Positions 16,077-25,629 are shown, counted from the stretch's first letter. The stretch is DNA of 52,901 nt from an uncultured Flavobacteriaceae bacterium (GCA_913030895.1 CAJWGK010000005.1:1-52901); one strand, 5' to 3'. Notes: generated from the letters alone by a model not told the origin. Translations and numbers: made by a program.

Positions 16077-16084
16077 TATCTTTG
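16077..16084 (+). promoter_or_regulatory. Candidate -7 box for the HU/CCDC81-SPOR gene
   Basis: TATCTTTG, identical to the trpS and gltX -7 boxes, ends 4 bases before the ATG at 16089. If used, the transcript would be leaderless or nearly so. A TTTG at 16046-16049 is 27 bases upstream, longer than usual spacing. Confidence 0.45.
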
Positions 16085-16088
16085 AAAT

Positions 16089-17069
16089 ATGTTGATTCAA
16101 CAGTACATAAAGGAGTTGTTATATTTACACGAATGTGTTACTGTACCCAATTTTGGTGCCTTTCTCACACGTAGGGTTAATGTATTGATCCAGCCCGAAA
16201 CGGGTGCTTTTCATCCTCCTAGGAAAGATGTGAGTTTTAACAGCCTCTTAAAAAGTAACGATGGTATATTGGCGCACCACATGGCGCAGAAAGAAAATAT
16301 TTCCTTTGAACAGGCGCTCAGAAGAATAGAAAAAGAAGTCATCGTCTGGAAACAAAGACTGAATACGCAACAAATTTCTTTCCCCGGCATCGGGGAAATG
16401 CGACTAAACCCGCAGAAGAAAATTACCTTTTACCCCTATGGTAAAATTAATTTTGACCCCAGTGCATTTGGCCTGCCTCGATTTAATCGAAAGGCTTTGA
16501 GAAAAACTGATGCAGCTGTGATAGCATCTAAACCCCTAAATAACATGGAAAAAGAAAACAACAAAGAAAACTTAATGTTCACACCCGGAAAGAAAGAAGA
16601 AAAACGCTCGCCTTTCCTAAAATATGCCGCGATTGGAATCATTGGAATTGCCTTAGCAGGCGTTTTGTATTACTTTGGAGACCAATATGTTGCCAACGAA
16701 AAGGCCAAGTCAATGGAAATGGCGCAAAAGAAAATCAAAAGCAACGTACAAAAAGCTACTTTTGATGTAGGTTCCTTGGCAAAAGTAGAATTATCGCTAG
16801 ATGCCAATCCTGAGGTAATCAAAAATGCCCCGCTTGAAAGAGCTTACTTTAGTGTTATCGCTGGTTCTTTTAGATCAATGGCAAATGCTGAACGGAAGCT
16901 TAACGAACTTAAAGAATTTGGTTTTGACGCTGCCTTTACAGACGTTAATCCTGAAGGGCTTCATCGTGTCGCCTATGGTCGGTTTACCTCAAAAAGAGAA
17001 GCGTTAAATCTGCACAATTACATTCTTTATAGCCTGAAAGAGGACGCTTGGTTCTTGGTAGAAAAGTAA
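16089..17069 (+). CDS. HU/CCDC81-type and SPOR domain membrane protein
   Basis: 326 residues. Residues 1-125 form the paired HU-like CCDC81 module typical of Bacteroidota (Val-Pro-Asn-Phe-Gly-Ala-Phe, Pro-Pro-Arg-Lys, Phe-Asn-x-Leu-Leu-Lys-Ser-Asn-Asp-Gly, Phe-Pro-Gly-Ile-Gly). A charged linker, one transmembrane helix (about 178-197) and a periplasmic linker lead to a C-terminal SPOR domain (about 250-325; Tyr-Phe-Ser-Val-Ile-Ala-Gly-Ser-Phe, Val-Ala-Tyr-Gly-Arg-Phe). SPOR domains bind denuded septal glycan, so the protein may link a cytoplasmic nucleic-acid or protein contact to the division site. Its end is 2 bases from the EnvC-like stop, convergent. Confidence 0.85.
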   Translation: MLIQQYIKELLYLHECVTVPNFGAFLTRRVNVLIQPETGAFHPPRKDVSFNSLLKSNDGILAHHMAQKENISFEQALRRIEKEVIVWKQRLNTQQISFPGIGEMRLNPQKKITFYPYGKINFDPSAFGLPRFNRKALRKTDAAVIASKPLNNMEKENNKENLMFTPGKKEEKRSPFLKYAAIGIIGIALAGVLYYFGDQYVANEKAKSMEMAQKKIKSNVQKATFDVGSLAKVELSLDANPEVIKNAPLERAYFSVIAGSFRSMANAERKLNELKEFGFDAAFTDVNPEGLHRVAYGRFTSKREALNLHNYILYSLKEDAWFLVEK

Positions 17070-17071
17070 GA

Positions 17072-18292
17072 TTACATCCTGTAAACCCATTGTTTTGGGT
17101 TTTGAGGGCTCAATCCATTAAACACACTGAATTGTAGGGTAGTTTTACCCGTTTGTGGGTTGGTAAATATTTCACCTATAGGCTGCTTGGCTTTTACTTT
17201 ATCCCCTTTTTTAACATATACTTTAGCGATGTTTTTATAGGTCGTAATATAATTTCCGTGTTTGATCAACACAGTGGGATTACTGCCCTTAAAACTTAAA
17301 ACCGTCATTACCTCCCCTTCAAAAACAGCTCGAGCAATGCTTTTTGGGCTGGTGGCTATGGTAACACCATTGCTTTTGATCGTGGTGGTCTTTACCACGG
17401 GGTGGGGCTGGGTGCCAAATCGCTGAATGACAATGCCTTTTTCTACCGGCCAAGGGAGCTTTCCCTTGTTAGCGATAAAGTTTTTAGCCAATAGCTTCGC
17501 TTCAGGTGTGAGTGCAAAAACATTTTTGGAAGTTTTCCCTGCAGCCTTGTTCGATGCGGCAATCGCCTCTTTTATTAAGCGTTCGATCTCACGATCAATT
17601 GCTGCTGCTTTTCGCTGTTTTTGCCTAATCTCAGAAGAGAGGGATCGAGACTTGTTTTTTAGACTTCGGATAAGTCGTTGCTGTGCCTTCCGCTCTCCTA
17701 CAAGGGTCTCCTGAATCTTTCTGTTTTCTGCTGCCAAAGCTTCTTTTTGGCGTTTTTGATCGAGTAGCGTTTTGTTGAGTTCCTGAATGGTTTGGGTCTT
17801 TTGAGCAATTTCCTCACCTTGTTTTTTCCGAAAATTAGCGTATTGTTTCATATACTGAATCCGCTTATAGGCTTGCAAAAAATCCGCTGAGGAAAATAAA
17901 AACATCAATCGGTTTTGGGATGATTTGCTTTTATATGACTTGCGAACCATATCCGCATAATCTTGTTTTAAACTTTCCAATTCTGCTCTGAGCTGACTGA
18001 TGTCTCTTTGATTGACATTAATTTGCCGTGTTAGTAAATTGGCCTGCTGATTGTTGACCTTAACCAATTGGTTTCTCACCGAAATTTTTAAGTCTAAATC
18101 CTCGACTTGGGAGACCACTGTCTTTTCCTTGCGATTGTTATTAAACAGCAAGGTGTTGATTTGTTTAATCTCTTGTTGAAGGCGTTTTTTTTGAGTTTCA
18201 AGCGCTTTCTGACGAGCATTGTTGGTCTGAGCCATTCCAATCGTTAGGATCAAAAAACAACCAGTCGTCCAAAGCCACTTTGTGCGAAACAT
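17072..18292 (-). CDS. EnvC-like murein hydrolase activator, degenerate M23 domain
   Basis: 406 residues. A signal peptide ends at Gly-Met-Ala-Gln, followed by a long coiled coil (about 25-245) rich in Gln, Lys, Arg and Leu, and a C-terminal LytM/M23 domain (about 280-406). The zinc ligands are gone: the usual His-x3-Asp is Ile-Lys-Ser-Asn-Gly and the usual His-x-His is Leu-Gln-Phe. That is the pattern of EnvC/NlpD-type proteins, which activate amidases rather than cut. It starts right at the end of the DUF4292 gene, and the cluster continues up to dut. Confidence 0.87.
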   Translation of the reverse strand: MFRTKWLWTTGCFLILTIGMAQTNNARQKALETQKKRLQQEIKQINTLLFNNNRKEKTVVSQVEDLDLKISVRNQLVKVNNQQANLLTRQINVNQRDISQLRAELESLKQDYADMVRKSYKSKSSQNRLMFLFSSADFLQAYKRIQYMKQYANFRKKQGEEIAQKTQTIQELNKTLLDQKRQKEALAAENRKIQETLVGERKAQQRLIRSLKNKSRSLSSEIRQKQRKAAAIDREIERLIKEAIAASNKAAGKTSKNVFALTPEAKLLAKNFIANKGKLPWPVEKGIVIQRFGTQPHPVVKTTTIKSNGVTIATSPKSIARAVFEGEVMTVLSFKGSNPTVLIKHGNYITTYKNIAKVYVKKGDKVKAKQPIGEIFTNPQTGKTTLQFSVFNGLSPQNPKQWVYRM

Positions 18293-19083
18293 CAGAGTTC
18301 TATTGGTTTATAGCCTTGTGGTATTTCAAAAGGAAGGCTGATCCGATCTGGAAAATCGACGCGGGTATATTCAAGGGTAACTCTTTGTAGGTTAGTCCCG
18401 TCATAAAGAGAAATTTGAATTTCTCTGGGAAGAAATTCTCCCTCCAATCGTTGATAGTCAGCGTATCGAATTGTTAGCGATTGGGAAGTCCCAGGCACCA
18501 AAAATCGTTGCTCTTTTAAATGAAAATTGTTAGGATCAAAGAAAAAAGTGGGGCGCAACTGCATTTTACCTGTTTTAGGAGTGAGGATATAATATTTGGG
18601 ATGAGAAATGGTTTCCCATCGGCCCTTGTTTAGATCAGAAATTGGAAGGCCTAACAATAGGTTTTGTAAATCGGTAAAGTCAAAGTCAGTATTGAATTGA
18701 TTGTTGATAAAGCTTACATCGCCCTCAAAGAAAGTTTTTTGAAATTTTTCGTAAAAGGCCACCTTTTTTTGCGTAATCAATATTTTGGCAATGGGAACTA
18801 ACATGCTGGCGCTCAACCAAATGGATTTGTCTTTTTCCATTCTCAGGTTGATAATTAGCTGTTGGCTTCTTTTGCCATCATCGTAAGTGGTTTTTACTCT
18901 GGATCTGAATTTTTTAAACTGAATGCCGTTTTTAGCAATGGCTTTGGTCAATTCTTTAATGGGAAGATCTTTGATCGGTTTTTTACTTGGCAGCACCGCA
19001 GGAGATTTGCAGTCTGCAAAAAAAGTAATCAATAGAATTAATCCTAGATTCTTTAACCGAGAAGTCATTCCTTTAAACAACAT
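18292..19083 (-). CDS. DUF4292 lipoprotein
   Basis: 263 residues from the ATG at 19083; the ATG at 19068 gives a shorter signal sequence. The lipobox is Phe-Phe-Ala-Asp-Cys. The body has Phe-Lys-Lys-Phe-Arg-Ser-Arg-Val-Lys and Ser-Ile-Trp-Leu-Ser-Ala-Ser-Met, followed by a beta-rich LolA/LolB-like repeat pattern. That fits DUF4292, a Bacteroidota family whose fold I take to resemble lipoprotein carriers; this is inference. It overlaps the envC-like start by one base and follows the nucleotidyltransferase by 2 bases, so all three are surely one transcript. Confidence 0.82.
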   Translation of the reverse strand: MLFKGMTSRLKNLGLILLITFFADCKSPAVLPSKKPIKDLPIKELTKAIAKNGIQFKKFRSRVKTTYDDGKRSQQLIINLRMEKDKSIWLSASMLVPIAKILITQKKVAFYEKFQKTFFEGDVSFINNQFNTDFDFTDLQNLLLGLPISDLNKGRWETISHPKYYILTPKTGKMQLRPTFFFDPNNFHLKEQRFLVPGTSQSLTIRYADYQRLEGEFLPREIQISLYDGTNLQRVTLEYTRVDFPDRISLPFEIPQGYKPIEL

Positions 19084-19085
19084 TT

Positions 19086-20102
19086 TTAAGTCAATTCAGA
19101 ATAGTCTCCAATGCTTATAAAGGAATAATTGCCATCAAATTTTACAGCATTTCCTATCATAGCGCCCTGGAGTTTGGCATTTTTTATTTGCGTGTTTTTT
19201 TGAATTAAGCTGTTGGAAATGGTAGAACTTTCAACTGTTGAACCAGCTCCAATAGCTACATGAGGCCCTAAAGTAGTGTTTTTGAGCACCGCACCCTTGC
19301 CAACAAAGCAAGGTGGAATGATCTCACTATTCTCCAATATAACATCATCAGCAACCAATTTATTGCCTTCTTCCGTTAAAATGTCTAACATTTTTTTGTT
19401 GGTCTGAAGGGTAATTTTTGGATTCCCACAATCCATCCATTCTTTAACTGCTCCTGGTGTGAAGGTTGCACCTTTTTCCATCATGGAAAGGATTCCCTCA
19501 TTCAGTAAAATCTCTTCTCCTTCAACACGAGATTTTTTCATGGCCTCTTCGAGTTCCGCTTTAATTATGGCAGCATCTTTAAAATAATAAATACCAATTA
19601 CCGCCAAATCGGAAACAAATTCTTGCGGCTTTTCAACCAATGCGGTAATATGATCATTCCGATTGAGTTGTACGACGCCATAAGCTCTGGGGTTTTCCAC
19701 TTTTTTTACCCAAATCATTCCATCTACCTCAGGGTCGAGGGAAAGTTCTGTTCGGATTAGCGTATCGGCATAAGCGACAATAATGGGTCCAGACAGCGAA
19801 TCAGCAGCACACATCACAGCATGTCCAGTTCCCAATGGTTCCAGTTGTCTGTAAATAGTAGCCTTGGCGCCAAGATCCTGAGCAACTTGGGTCAACTCTT
19901 CTTCAATTGCTTTGCCAAAAAAAGCTGGATCTCCCAAAATATAAGCTACTTCCTCAATGGGTTGAGCTACGACCTTAGCAATTTCATTTACCAATTGGGC
20001 AACAATTGGTGATCCTGCTACGGGTAGCATTGGTTTTGGAACGGTAAGGCTATGCGGTCTAAGTCTAGAGCCTCGTCCAGCCATGGGAACAATAATTTTC
20101 AA
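19086..20102 (-). CDS. Sugar nucleotidyltransferase with left-handed beta-helix tail
   Basis: 338 residues from a TTG at 20102. The start must be there because the nucleotide-binding loop begins at residue 6 (Pro-Met-Ala-Gly-Arg-Gly-Ser-Arg-Leu-Arg-Pro) and no ATG lies upstream in frame. Lys-Pro-Met-Leu-Pro and Gly-Thr-Gly-His-Ala follow; the C-terminal third (about 255-335) has hexapeptide repeats (Val-Ala-Ile-Gly-Ala-Gly-Ser). It would make an NDP-sugar from a sugar 1-phosphate; the exact sugar cannot be told. It sits 37 bases after dut, in a conserved envelope-related cluster. Confidence 0.85.
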   Translation of the reverse strand: MKIIVPMAGRGSRLRPHSLTVPKPMLPVAGSPIVAQLVNEIAKVVAQPIEEVAYILGDPAFFGKAIEEELTQVAQDLGAKATIYRQLEPLGTGHAVMCAADSLSGPIIVAYADTLIRTELSLDPEVDGMIWVKKVENPRAYGVVQLNRNDHITALVEKPQEFVSDLAVIGIYYFKDAAIIKAELEEAMKKSRVEGEEILLNEGILSMMEKGATFTPGAVKEWMDCGNPKITLQTNKKMLDILTEEGNKLVADDVILENSEIIPPCFVGKGAVLKNTTLGPHVAIGAGSTVESSTISNSLIQKNTQIKNAKLQGAMIGNAVKFDGNYSFISIGDYSELT

Positions 20103-20139
20103 TTTGATATAGTGTTTAGTTTAAACAATAGCTTTAATC

Positions 20140-20577
20140 TTATTTTTTACCCGTACTTCCAAAACCTCCACTGCCTCTTTCTGAATCAGAGAGGGATTGT
20201 ACGGGTGTCCATTGGACTTGACTGTATTGGGCGACAACGAGTTGGGCGATTCGATCATCAGGCGCAACAGTAAAAGGTTCTTGGGATAAGTTGATCAATA
20301 TTACACCTACATCGCCTCTGTAGTCTGCATCAATTGTTCCAGGCGCATTTAGTACCGTAATACCGTTTTTGGCCGCGAGTCCACTTCTAGGACGAACTTG
20401 TGCTTCATAACCTTCGGGTAGGGCGATGGAAAGCCCAGTAGGGATAATTGTTCTCTCCAATGGCTTTAGGGTAATCGGGGAAGGTATATTGGCGCGTAAA
20501 TCCATTCCAGCGGACAAAGACGTAGCATAATGGGGTAGTTCGCCTTTACCAGAATAAACAACAGGAATTTTGATCAT
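20140..20577 (-). CDS. dut: dUTP diphosphatase
   Basis: 145 residues, the size of a trimeric dUTPase. All five motifs are readable: Ala-Gly-Met-Asp-Leu-Arg-Ala, Arg-Pro-Arg-Ser-Gly-Leu-Ala, Ala-Pro-Gly-Thr-Ile-Asp-Ala-Asp-Tyr-Arg-Gly, Asp-Arg-Ile-Ala-Gln-Leu-Val and the C-terminal Gly-Ser-Gly-Gly-Phe-Gly-Ser-Thr-Gly. It hydrolyses dUTP to dUMP, keeping uracil out of DNA. First gene of the leftward dut-nucleotidyltransferase-DUF4292-envC run, 71 bases from atpG. Confidence 0.96.
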   Translation of the reverse strand: MIKIPVVYSGKGELPHYATSLSAGMDLRANIPSPITLKPLERTIIPTGLSIALPEGYEAQVRPRSGLAAKNGITVLNAPGTIDADYRGDVGVILINLSQEPFTVAPDDRIAQLVVAQYSQVQWTPVQSLSDSERGSGGFGSTGKK

Positions 20578-20648
20578 TTTATCTATTTGATCAAAAATAC
20601 AAAAAGCGCAGTGAAATTAGGGGGTAAAATAAAAAGGGATGGCTATAT

Positions 20649-21515
20649 CTAACTATTTAATGCCTCAGCTCCACCGACAATTTCTAAAATCTCGTTGGTA
20701 ATTGCAGCCTGACGCGCTTTGTTGTAGGTCAGCTTCAACTGATCTCTCAAATCAGTAGCATTGTCTGTTGCCTTGTGCATAGCAGTCATTCTGGCGCCGT
20801 GTTCACTTGCAAGAGAGTCCCGCAAAGCCTTGAACAATTGCATTTTTAGCGACTTAGGTAATAGCTCATTAACAATAGCTGCTTGTGAGGGCTCGTAAAT
20901 ATAATCTCCGCTTAATTGTTCTCCGGGGCTTTGCTCTTCGGCGACAATGGGCAGGAATTGTTCAACAGTAACCAACTGGGTCGCCGCATTTTTGAATCGG
21001 TTATATACCAAGAGTACTTTGTCGTAAGCTGACTGTTCAAAGGCGTCCATAATTTCGGAGGCTACGACTGCGGTCGCCTCAAAAGTTAAATCATCAAAAA
21101 GCCCATCGTGGCGGCTTCTTAAGGCTTGGGTTTTGGAGAGAATATCTCCTCCTTTTTTTCCAATGCCTAAAACTTCAACTTGTTTGCCGCTAAAATTTTC
21201 TTTACCAAGTCTTAAGGTTTCCTTGATAATATTCGCATTAAAAGCACCACACAACCCTCTATTTGATGTGATTGCGACGATCAAAATCTTTTCTTCGGGC
21301 CTGACTGTGGTATAGGGGTTTTGCCCCTGACCATCCAAGCTGCCACTAAGATTTTGAATTAATTCAGTCAATTTACTTGCATATGGCCGCATGGCTGTAA
21401 TAGCATCCTGAGCCTTTTTCAACTTTGCAGCGGACACCATTTTCATTGCGCTGGTGATCTGCATGGTCGAGGAGACCGAGGCTATACGATTCCGTATTTC
21501 TTTTAGGTTAGCCAT
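20649..21515 (-). CDS. atpG: ATP synthase F1 subunit gamma
   Basis: 288 residues. The conserved N-terminal helix begins Met-Ala-Asn-Leu-Lys-Glu-Ile-Arg-Asn-Arg-Ile and continues Ile-Thr-Ser-Ala-Met-Lys-Met-Val-Ser-Ala-Ala-Lys. The middle has Ser-Asn-Arg-Gly-Leu-Cys-Gly-Ala-Phe-Asn, and the C-terminal helix has Tyr-Asn-Lys-Ala-Arg-Gln-Ala-Ala-Ile-Thr-Asn-Glu. It is the rotating shaft in the alpha/beta ring. Last gene of the leftward atp cluster, 3 bases after atpA. The expected beta and epsilon genes do not follow. Confidence 0.97.
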   Translation of the reverse strand: MANLKEIRNRIASVSSTMQITSAMKMVSAAKLKKAQDAITAMRPYASKLTELIQNLSGSLDGQGQNPYTTVRPEEKILIVAITSNRGLCGAFNANIIKETLRLGKENFSGKQVEVLGIGKKGGDILSKTQALRSRHDGLFDDLTFEATAVVASEIMDAFEQSAYDKVLLVYNRFKNAATQLVTVEQFLPIVAEEQSPGEQLSGDYIYEPSQAAIVNELLPKSLKMQLFKALRDSLASEHGARMTAMHKATDNATDLRDQLKLTYNKARQAAITNEILEIVGGAEALNS

Positions 21516-21518
21516 TGT

Positions 21519-23096
21519 TTACTCAAATGCTTTGGATGTTTCTTCAGCCACTTTATTTAAGGTTTCGATAACCTGATCTGTTAGCTTACCTGCTTTTAAT
21601 TCTGTTAGCACTTTCTTGTTGTTTTTCTTTAAATTAGAAAGAAAAGCAGTTTCAAATTCTTTTACCTTTTCAACAGCTACGTTTCTAAGCAAGTTTTTTG
21701 ATCCTGCATAAATGATGGCAACCTGATCCTCAACGGTAAAGGGATCGTTTTGTGCTTGTTTTAAAATTTCTACGTTTCTACGCCCTTTTTCGATAACGTT
21801 TAAAGTAGCGGCATCGAGGTCAGAACCAAATTTTGCAAAGGCTTCCAATTCACGGAATTGCGCTTGGTCTAATTTAAGGGTTCCCGCAACCTTTTTCATG
21901 GACTTGATCTGTGCAGATCCTCCTACACGGGATACAGATATTCCCACGTTGATCGCTGGACGGACACCGGAGTTAAATAAGTCGGACTCCAAGAATATCT
22001 GACCATCTGTAATGGAAATTACGTTGGTCGGGATATATGCGGATACATCTCCCGCCTGGGTTTCAATTATAGGTAATGCGGTAAGAGATCCTCCTCCTTT
22101 TACTTTTTCTTTTAGGGATTCAGGCAGGTCGTTCATTCCTTTAGCAATGTCATCATCTGCAATCACTTTTGCGGCACGTTCCAATAATCTGGAGTGAAGA
22201 TAAAATACGTCTCCGGGATAAGCTTCGCGACCGGGTGGGCGACGAAGTAATAGAGATACCTCACGATAAGCAACGGCTTGTTTAGAAAGGTCATCATAGA
22301 TGATCAAGGCTGGACGGCCAGTGTCTCTAAAGTATTCACCAATAGCAGCACCAGCAAATGGTGCATAAACCTGCATGGGAGCCGGGTCAGAAGCATTTGC
22401 AGCTACAATGGTTGTATAGGCTAAGGCGCCTTTGTCTTCTAGTACTTTTGCAATTCCAGCAACAGTTGAGGCCTTTTGACCTATAGCGACATAGATACAG
22501 TAAACGGGCTCTCCTGCATCGAAGAACTCCTTTTGATTGAGAATGGTGTCTATACAAACGGTTGTTTTACCAGTCTGGCGGTCACCGATAACCAATTCCC
22601 GCTGACCTCGACCGACAGGAATCATTGCATCAATAGATTTAATCCCGGTTTGCAGTGGTTCATTAACAGGTTGTCTGAAAATTACCCCAGGAGCTTTTCT
22701 TTCCAATGGCATTTGAAAGGACTCTCCTTCAATAGGCCCTTTACCATCAATTGGATTTCCCAAAGTATCAACTACACGACCTACGATTCCTTCCCCAACA
22801 TTGATAGAAGCAATTTTTTTTGTTCTCTTAACGGTATTTCCTTCTTTAATTTCTTTGGATGGACCTAATAATACTACCCCGACGTTGTCTTCTTCAAGGT
22901 TAAGTACCATCCCGTTCATGCCGTTTTCAAAGGTTACCAATTCGCCGTATTCTGCATGGGTAAGACCATAGACTCTTGCGATCCCGTCTCCAACTTCGAG
23001 AACGGTTCCTACCTCGTCTAGGGTGGCAGTGGCTTCGAATCCTGCCAATTGGTTTTTGAGTATTGCTGAAACTTCAGCGGGTTTAACTTCTGCCAT
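21519..23096 (-). CDS. atpA: ATP synthase F1 subunit alpha
   Basis: 525 residues. P-loop Gly-Asp-Arg-Gln-Thr-Gly-Lys-Thr near residue 172, [10 protein letters not shown], [12 protein letters not shown] and the arginine-finger segment [10 protein letters not shown] are intact. It forms the non-catalytic nucleotide sites of F1. It lies 22 bases from atpH on the same strand. Confidence 0.98.
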   Translation of the reverse strand: MAEVKPAEVSAILKNQLAGFEATATLDEVGTVLEVGDGIARVYGLTHAEYGELVTFENGMNGMVLNLEEDNVGVVLLGPSKEIKEGNTVKRTKKIASINVGEGIVGRVVDTLGNPIDGKGPIEGESFQMPLERKAPGVIFRQPVNEPLQTGIKSIDAMIPVGRGQRELVIGDRQTGKTTVCIDTILNQKEFFDAGEPVYCIYVAIGQKASTVAGIAKVLEDKGALAYTTIVAANASDPAPMQVYAPFAGAAIGEYFRDTGRPALIIYDDLSKQAVAYREVSLLLRRPPGREAYPGDVFYLHSRLLERAAKVIADDDIAKGMNDLPESLKEKVKGGGSLTALPIIETQAGDVSAYIPTNVISITDGQIFLESDLFNSGVRPAINVGISVSRVGGSAQIKSMKKVAGTLKLDQAQFRELEAFAKFGSDLDAATLNVIEKGRRNVEILKQAQNDPFTVEDQVAIIYAGSKNLLRNVAVEKVKEFETAFLSNLKKNNKKVLTELKAGKLTDQVIETLNKVAEETSKAFE

Positions 23097-23118
23097 TATA
23101 TTTTTATTTGCTGTTTTT

Positions 23119-23655
23119 TTAGGATGTAATCAATTCTCTTTTTAATGTTTTCATACGTTCTGCAACGCTAGCGTTGTATTGCAAGTCTCCCACCCTGAGA
23201 ATAAATCCTCCTTTAATTGTAGGGTCTACAATATTTTTTAATTCAATTTTTAGTGGGGACAGTTCGGCCGCTTTTTGGAGGACTTGCTCTTCTAATACTT
23301 TGTCCAACGGTACGGCAGTGGTGACAATTGCTGACACTTTACCTTGATGCTTGTTGAACAAAACAATGTATTGGTATGCTACCGCTTCTAAGATTCCCTC
23401 TCGATTGTTTTGAGAGAGCAGGTCAAAAAGGCTAATGGTGATTTTAGAACGCTCTTTAAAAATCTCATCCATGAGCTGCCGTTTCTGTTTACTTGGCAAA
23501 ACGGGGTTGTTCAATGCCTGTGCAAGGGCAGGGTTATTTTCCATAACTGACTGAATCTCTTGCATTTCTTCAAATACATTATTTTCCTTTTGGCTTTCTA
23601 GCGAATAATCCAAAAGGGCTTTGGCATATCTCAGTGCGGCTCTTCCTGATTTCAT
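23119..23655 (-). CDS. atpH: ATP synthase F1 subunit delta
   Basis: 178 residues. The N-terminal helical bundle (Arg-Tyr-Ala-Lys-Ala-Leu-Leu-Asp-Tyr) and the C-terminal [13 protein letters not shown] match OSCP/delta. It joins the top of F1 to the stator. Its start overlaps the end of atpF by 4 bases, so translation is coupled. Confidence 0.95.
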   Translation of the reverse strand: MKSGRAALRYAKALLDYSLESQKENNVFEEMQEIQSVMENNPALAQALNNPVLPSKQKRQLMDEIFKERSKITISLFDLLSQNNREGILEAVAYQYIVLFNKHQGKVSAIVTTAVPLDKVLEEQVLQKAAELSPLKIELKNIVDPTIKGGFILRVGDLQYNASVAERMKTLKRELITS

Positions 23656-24149
23656 AGAGATGCGTCCTTAAGTAGCTTCCCGACCAACTTTGCCTGTTTG
23701 TCTTTATTGTCCAATTCGGTATCGATCACTTTTTCAGCAATTTCAAGGGAAATTTGAGCAACTTGATTTTTAAGTTCATTGACGGCAGCGCGCTTTTCGT
23801 TTTGAATGGCTTCCTGAGCTTGAGCAATGATTTTGTCTGCCTCAGCTTGGGCATCCGCCTTTGCTTGGGCAACCATTTCAGCACCAGTGGCTCTAGCTTC
23901 CTTTAATAAAGTTTCTCGTTCTGCTCTCGCTTCTTTTAACACCTTTTGGTTGTTTTCCTCAATGGAGGCCATTTCATCACGAGCCTTTTCAGCCTCGCTC
24001 ATGGCGTCTTTTATAGAGGTCTCTCGCTGATTGACAGCATCTAAAATGGGTTTCCATGCAAACTTTTTCAACAACAATACCAAGAATATAAAAATCAAGG
24101 ACTGCCAAAAAAACAAGCCGAATGAAAATTCACTTATCAGTTTTTCCAT
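23652..24149 (-). CDS. atpF: ATP synthase F0 subunit b
   Basis: 165 residues: one N-terminal membrane helix (about 8-27, Phe-Trp-Gln-Ser-Leu-Ile-Phe-Ile-Phe) and a long charged coiled coil rich in Ala, Glu, Lys and Gln. Pro-Ile-Leu-Asp-Ala near residue 34 is the usual post-helix motif. It forms the stator stalk. A single b gene is present, so it is probably a homodimer. Confidence 0.95.
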   Translation of the reverse strand: MEKLISEFSFGLFFWQSLIFIFLVLLLKKFAWKPILDAVNQRETSIKDAMSEAEKARDEMASIEENNQKVLKEARAERETLLKEARATGAEMVAQAKADAQAEADKIIAQAQEAIQNEKRAAVNELKNQVAQISLEIAEKVIDTELDNKDKQAKLVGKLLKDASL

Positions 24150-24202
24150 CTTATCGAATTTTTAATACCCCGATGCCCAAAATAATTCAGACATAGAAGT
24201 GA

Positions 24203-24394
24203 TTAGGCCGCAAATAGTGCTGCAAATCCAATTCCTTCAATCAAGGCGGCAGCAATTAGCATTGCGGTTTGAATTTTTCCGTAAGCGTCGGGTTGACGAC
24301 CGATGGCATCCATCGCGCCTTTACCAATGTTTCCGATGCCTAAACCGACACCGATTACAACTAAACCTGCTCCTACAATAGTTGGGATTTCCAT
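24203..24394 (-). CDS. atpE: ATP synthase F0 subunit c
   Basis: 63 residues, two membrane helices joined by the polar loop Gly-Arg-Gln-Pro-Asp-Ala. The ion-binding acid is Glu54 in Ala-Leu-Ile-Glu-Gly-Ile-Gly-Phe. Helix 1 lacks the Gln typical of Na+-binding rings, so protons are the likely coupling ion (inference). The short length is normal for flavobacteria. 53 bases from atpF and 29 from atpB. Confidence 0.96.
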   Translation of the reverse strand: MEIPTIVGAGLVVIGVGLGIGNIGKGAMDAIGRQPDAYGKIQTAMLIAAALIEGIGFAALFAA

Positions 24395-24423
24395 AATTAT
24401 TTATTTAAAAATTATACATTTAT

Positions 24424-25524
24424 TTAATGATCTTCATGTTCTTCTGAGGCAAATCCAAAATACAAGGCAGACAACATCGTGAAAATGTAAGCCTGCAACA
24501 AAGCGACCAATATCTCAATTAGGGAAATGGCAAATGCCAATCCGAAAGACAATGGGCTTCCTATCCAACTTTTAAAAATAAACATCAATCCAATTAAACT
24601 CATCAATACGATATGTCCAGCCTGAATATTGGCGTACAATCGAATTAGTAGCGAAAAAGGTTTAATGATTAGGCCGAGTATTTCAATGGGGATAAGAATG
24701 ATGTACAAGGGTAACTTAGCGTACCACTTCATACTTGATCCAAGTGGATCAAAAATGTGTTTCCAATAATCTTTTTTACCTGTAAAAGTGGTAATCAAAA
24801 AGGTTAGTAATGCCAAGCATAGGGTCACTGCTATATTTCCAGTTACATTAATCCCTAGGGGGGTTAATCCCAATAGGTTTAAAAACCAAATAAAAAAGAA
24901 AATGGTAAGCAAAAAGCTCATGTATTTTTTATAATGCTTTTCACCGATGTTAGGCCTAGCAATATCGTCTCTTATATACAGAACAATGGGTTCAAAAAAT
25001 CGCCCTACGCCTTTTGCGATTAATCCGTTTTCTCGGTATGAACGTGCCAAGCCTCTGAAGAGTAGAAACATCAATAGGGCGGTAAAAATTATGGTAGCAA
25101 CGCTTTTGGTGATCGAAAAATCTAGTGGCTTTGCATTGGTAGGGTGATGGTGGTCGTCATAGCTGATGGTCCCTTTTTCATCCGTTTTATAGATTTTACC
25201 ATGGTATAGCTTATAATAGTTGTCCCCTGCCTGGGCGACGCTTTTACCATGATTAAGTTGAGTTGAAGAAAAAACTTTTAGCCCCTCGTCCCAGAGGATA
25301 ACTGGAAGCGGTAATCCTCGGTAAACTTTTTTGCCTTTTTTGTCGTCGGTAAAAGAATACAATCCAAAGTCGTGGGTGTCCTCTAAGTGGTGACGTATAT
25401 ATTCTTTAATTTCTGATTTGAGATCTTTTTCCCCTTCTCCCTTTTTTTCAGTGTCCTTGGCACTGAGGAAAGTCGTTCCGGCTAATAGTAAAATAGTAAA
25501 CTTAAGAAATAGTTTTGTTGGCAT
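24424..25524 (-). CDS. atpB: ATP synthase F0 subunit a with N-terminal periplasmic extension
   Basis: 366 residues from the ATG at 25524; the frame runs 4 codons further upstream but only from TTG codons. It opens with a signal peptide (Leu-Leu-Leu-Ala-Gly...Leu-Ser-Ala), followed by about 110 hydrophilic residues with Tyr-Arg-Gly-Leu-Pro-Leu-Pro and His-His-His-Pro-Thr. The channel-forming domain with about five membrane helices comes next. The essential Arg lies in Leu-Ile-Arg-Leu-Tyr-Ala-Asn. The N-terminal extension is seen in other Bacteroidota a subunits. Confidence 0.95.
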   Translation of the reverse strand: MPTKLFLKFTILLLAGTTFLSAKDTEKKGEGEKDLKSEIKEYIRHHLEDTHDFGLYSFTDDKKGKKVYRGLPLPVILWDEGLKVFSSTQLNHGKSVAQAGDNYYKLYHGKIYKTDEKGTISYDDHHHPTNAKPLDFSITKSVATIIFTALLMFLLFRGLARSYRENGLIAKGVGRFFEPIVLYIRDDIARPNIGEKHYKKYMSFLLTIFFFIWFLNLLGLTPLGINVTGNIAVTLCLALLTFLITTFTGKKDYWKHIFDPLGSSMKWYAKLPLYIILIPIEILGLIIKPFSLLIRLYANIQAGHIVLMSLIGLMFIFKSWIGSPLSFGLAFAISLIEILVALLQAYIFTMLSALYFGFASEEHEDH

Positions 25525-25558
25525 GATATTCAACAAACTTAAAAGTTTTGTTTGGTTG

Positions 25559-25566
25559 CAAATGTA
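25559..25566 (-). promoter_or_regulatory. Candidate internal promoter before atpB
   Basis: TACATTTG on the minus strand, a full TAnnTTTG match, 34 bases upstream of the atpB ATG in the 105-base gap after the DUF6168-like gene. It could raise atpB-atpG transcription separately from the upstream sprE part. Confidence 0.4.
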
Positions 25567-25629
25567 AGCCTTTCAGAAAATAAAATAAAAGAAGTTTAAG
25601 ACCTTTTTTATGAAATAATAGAAATGACT

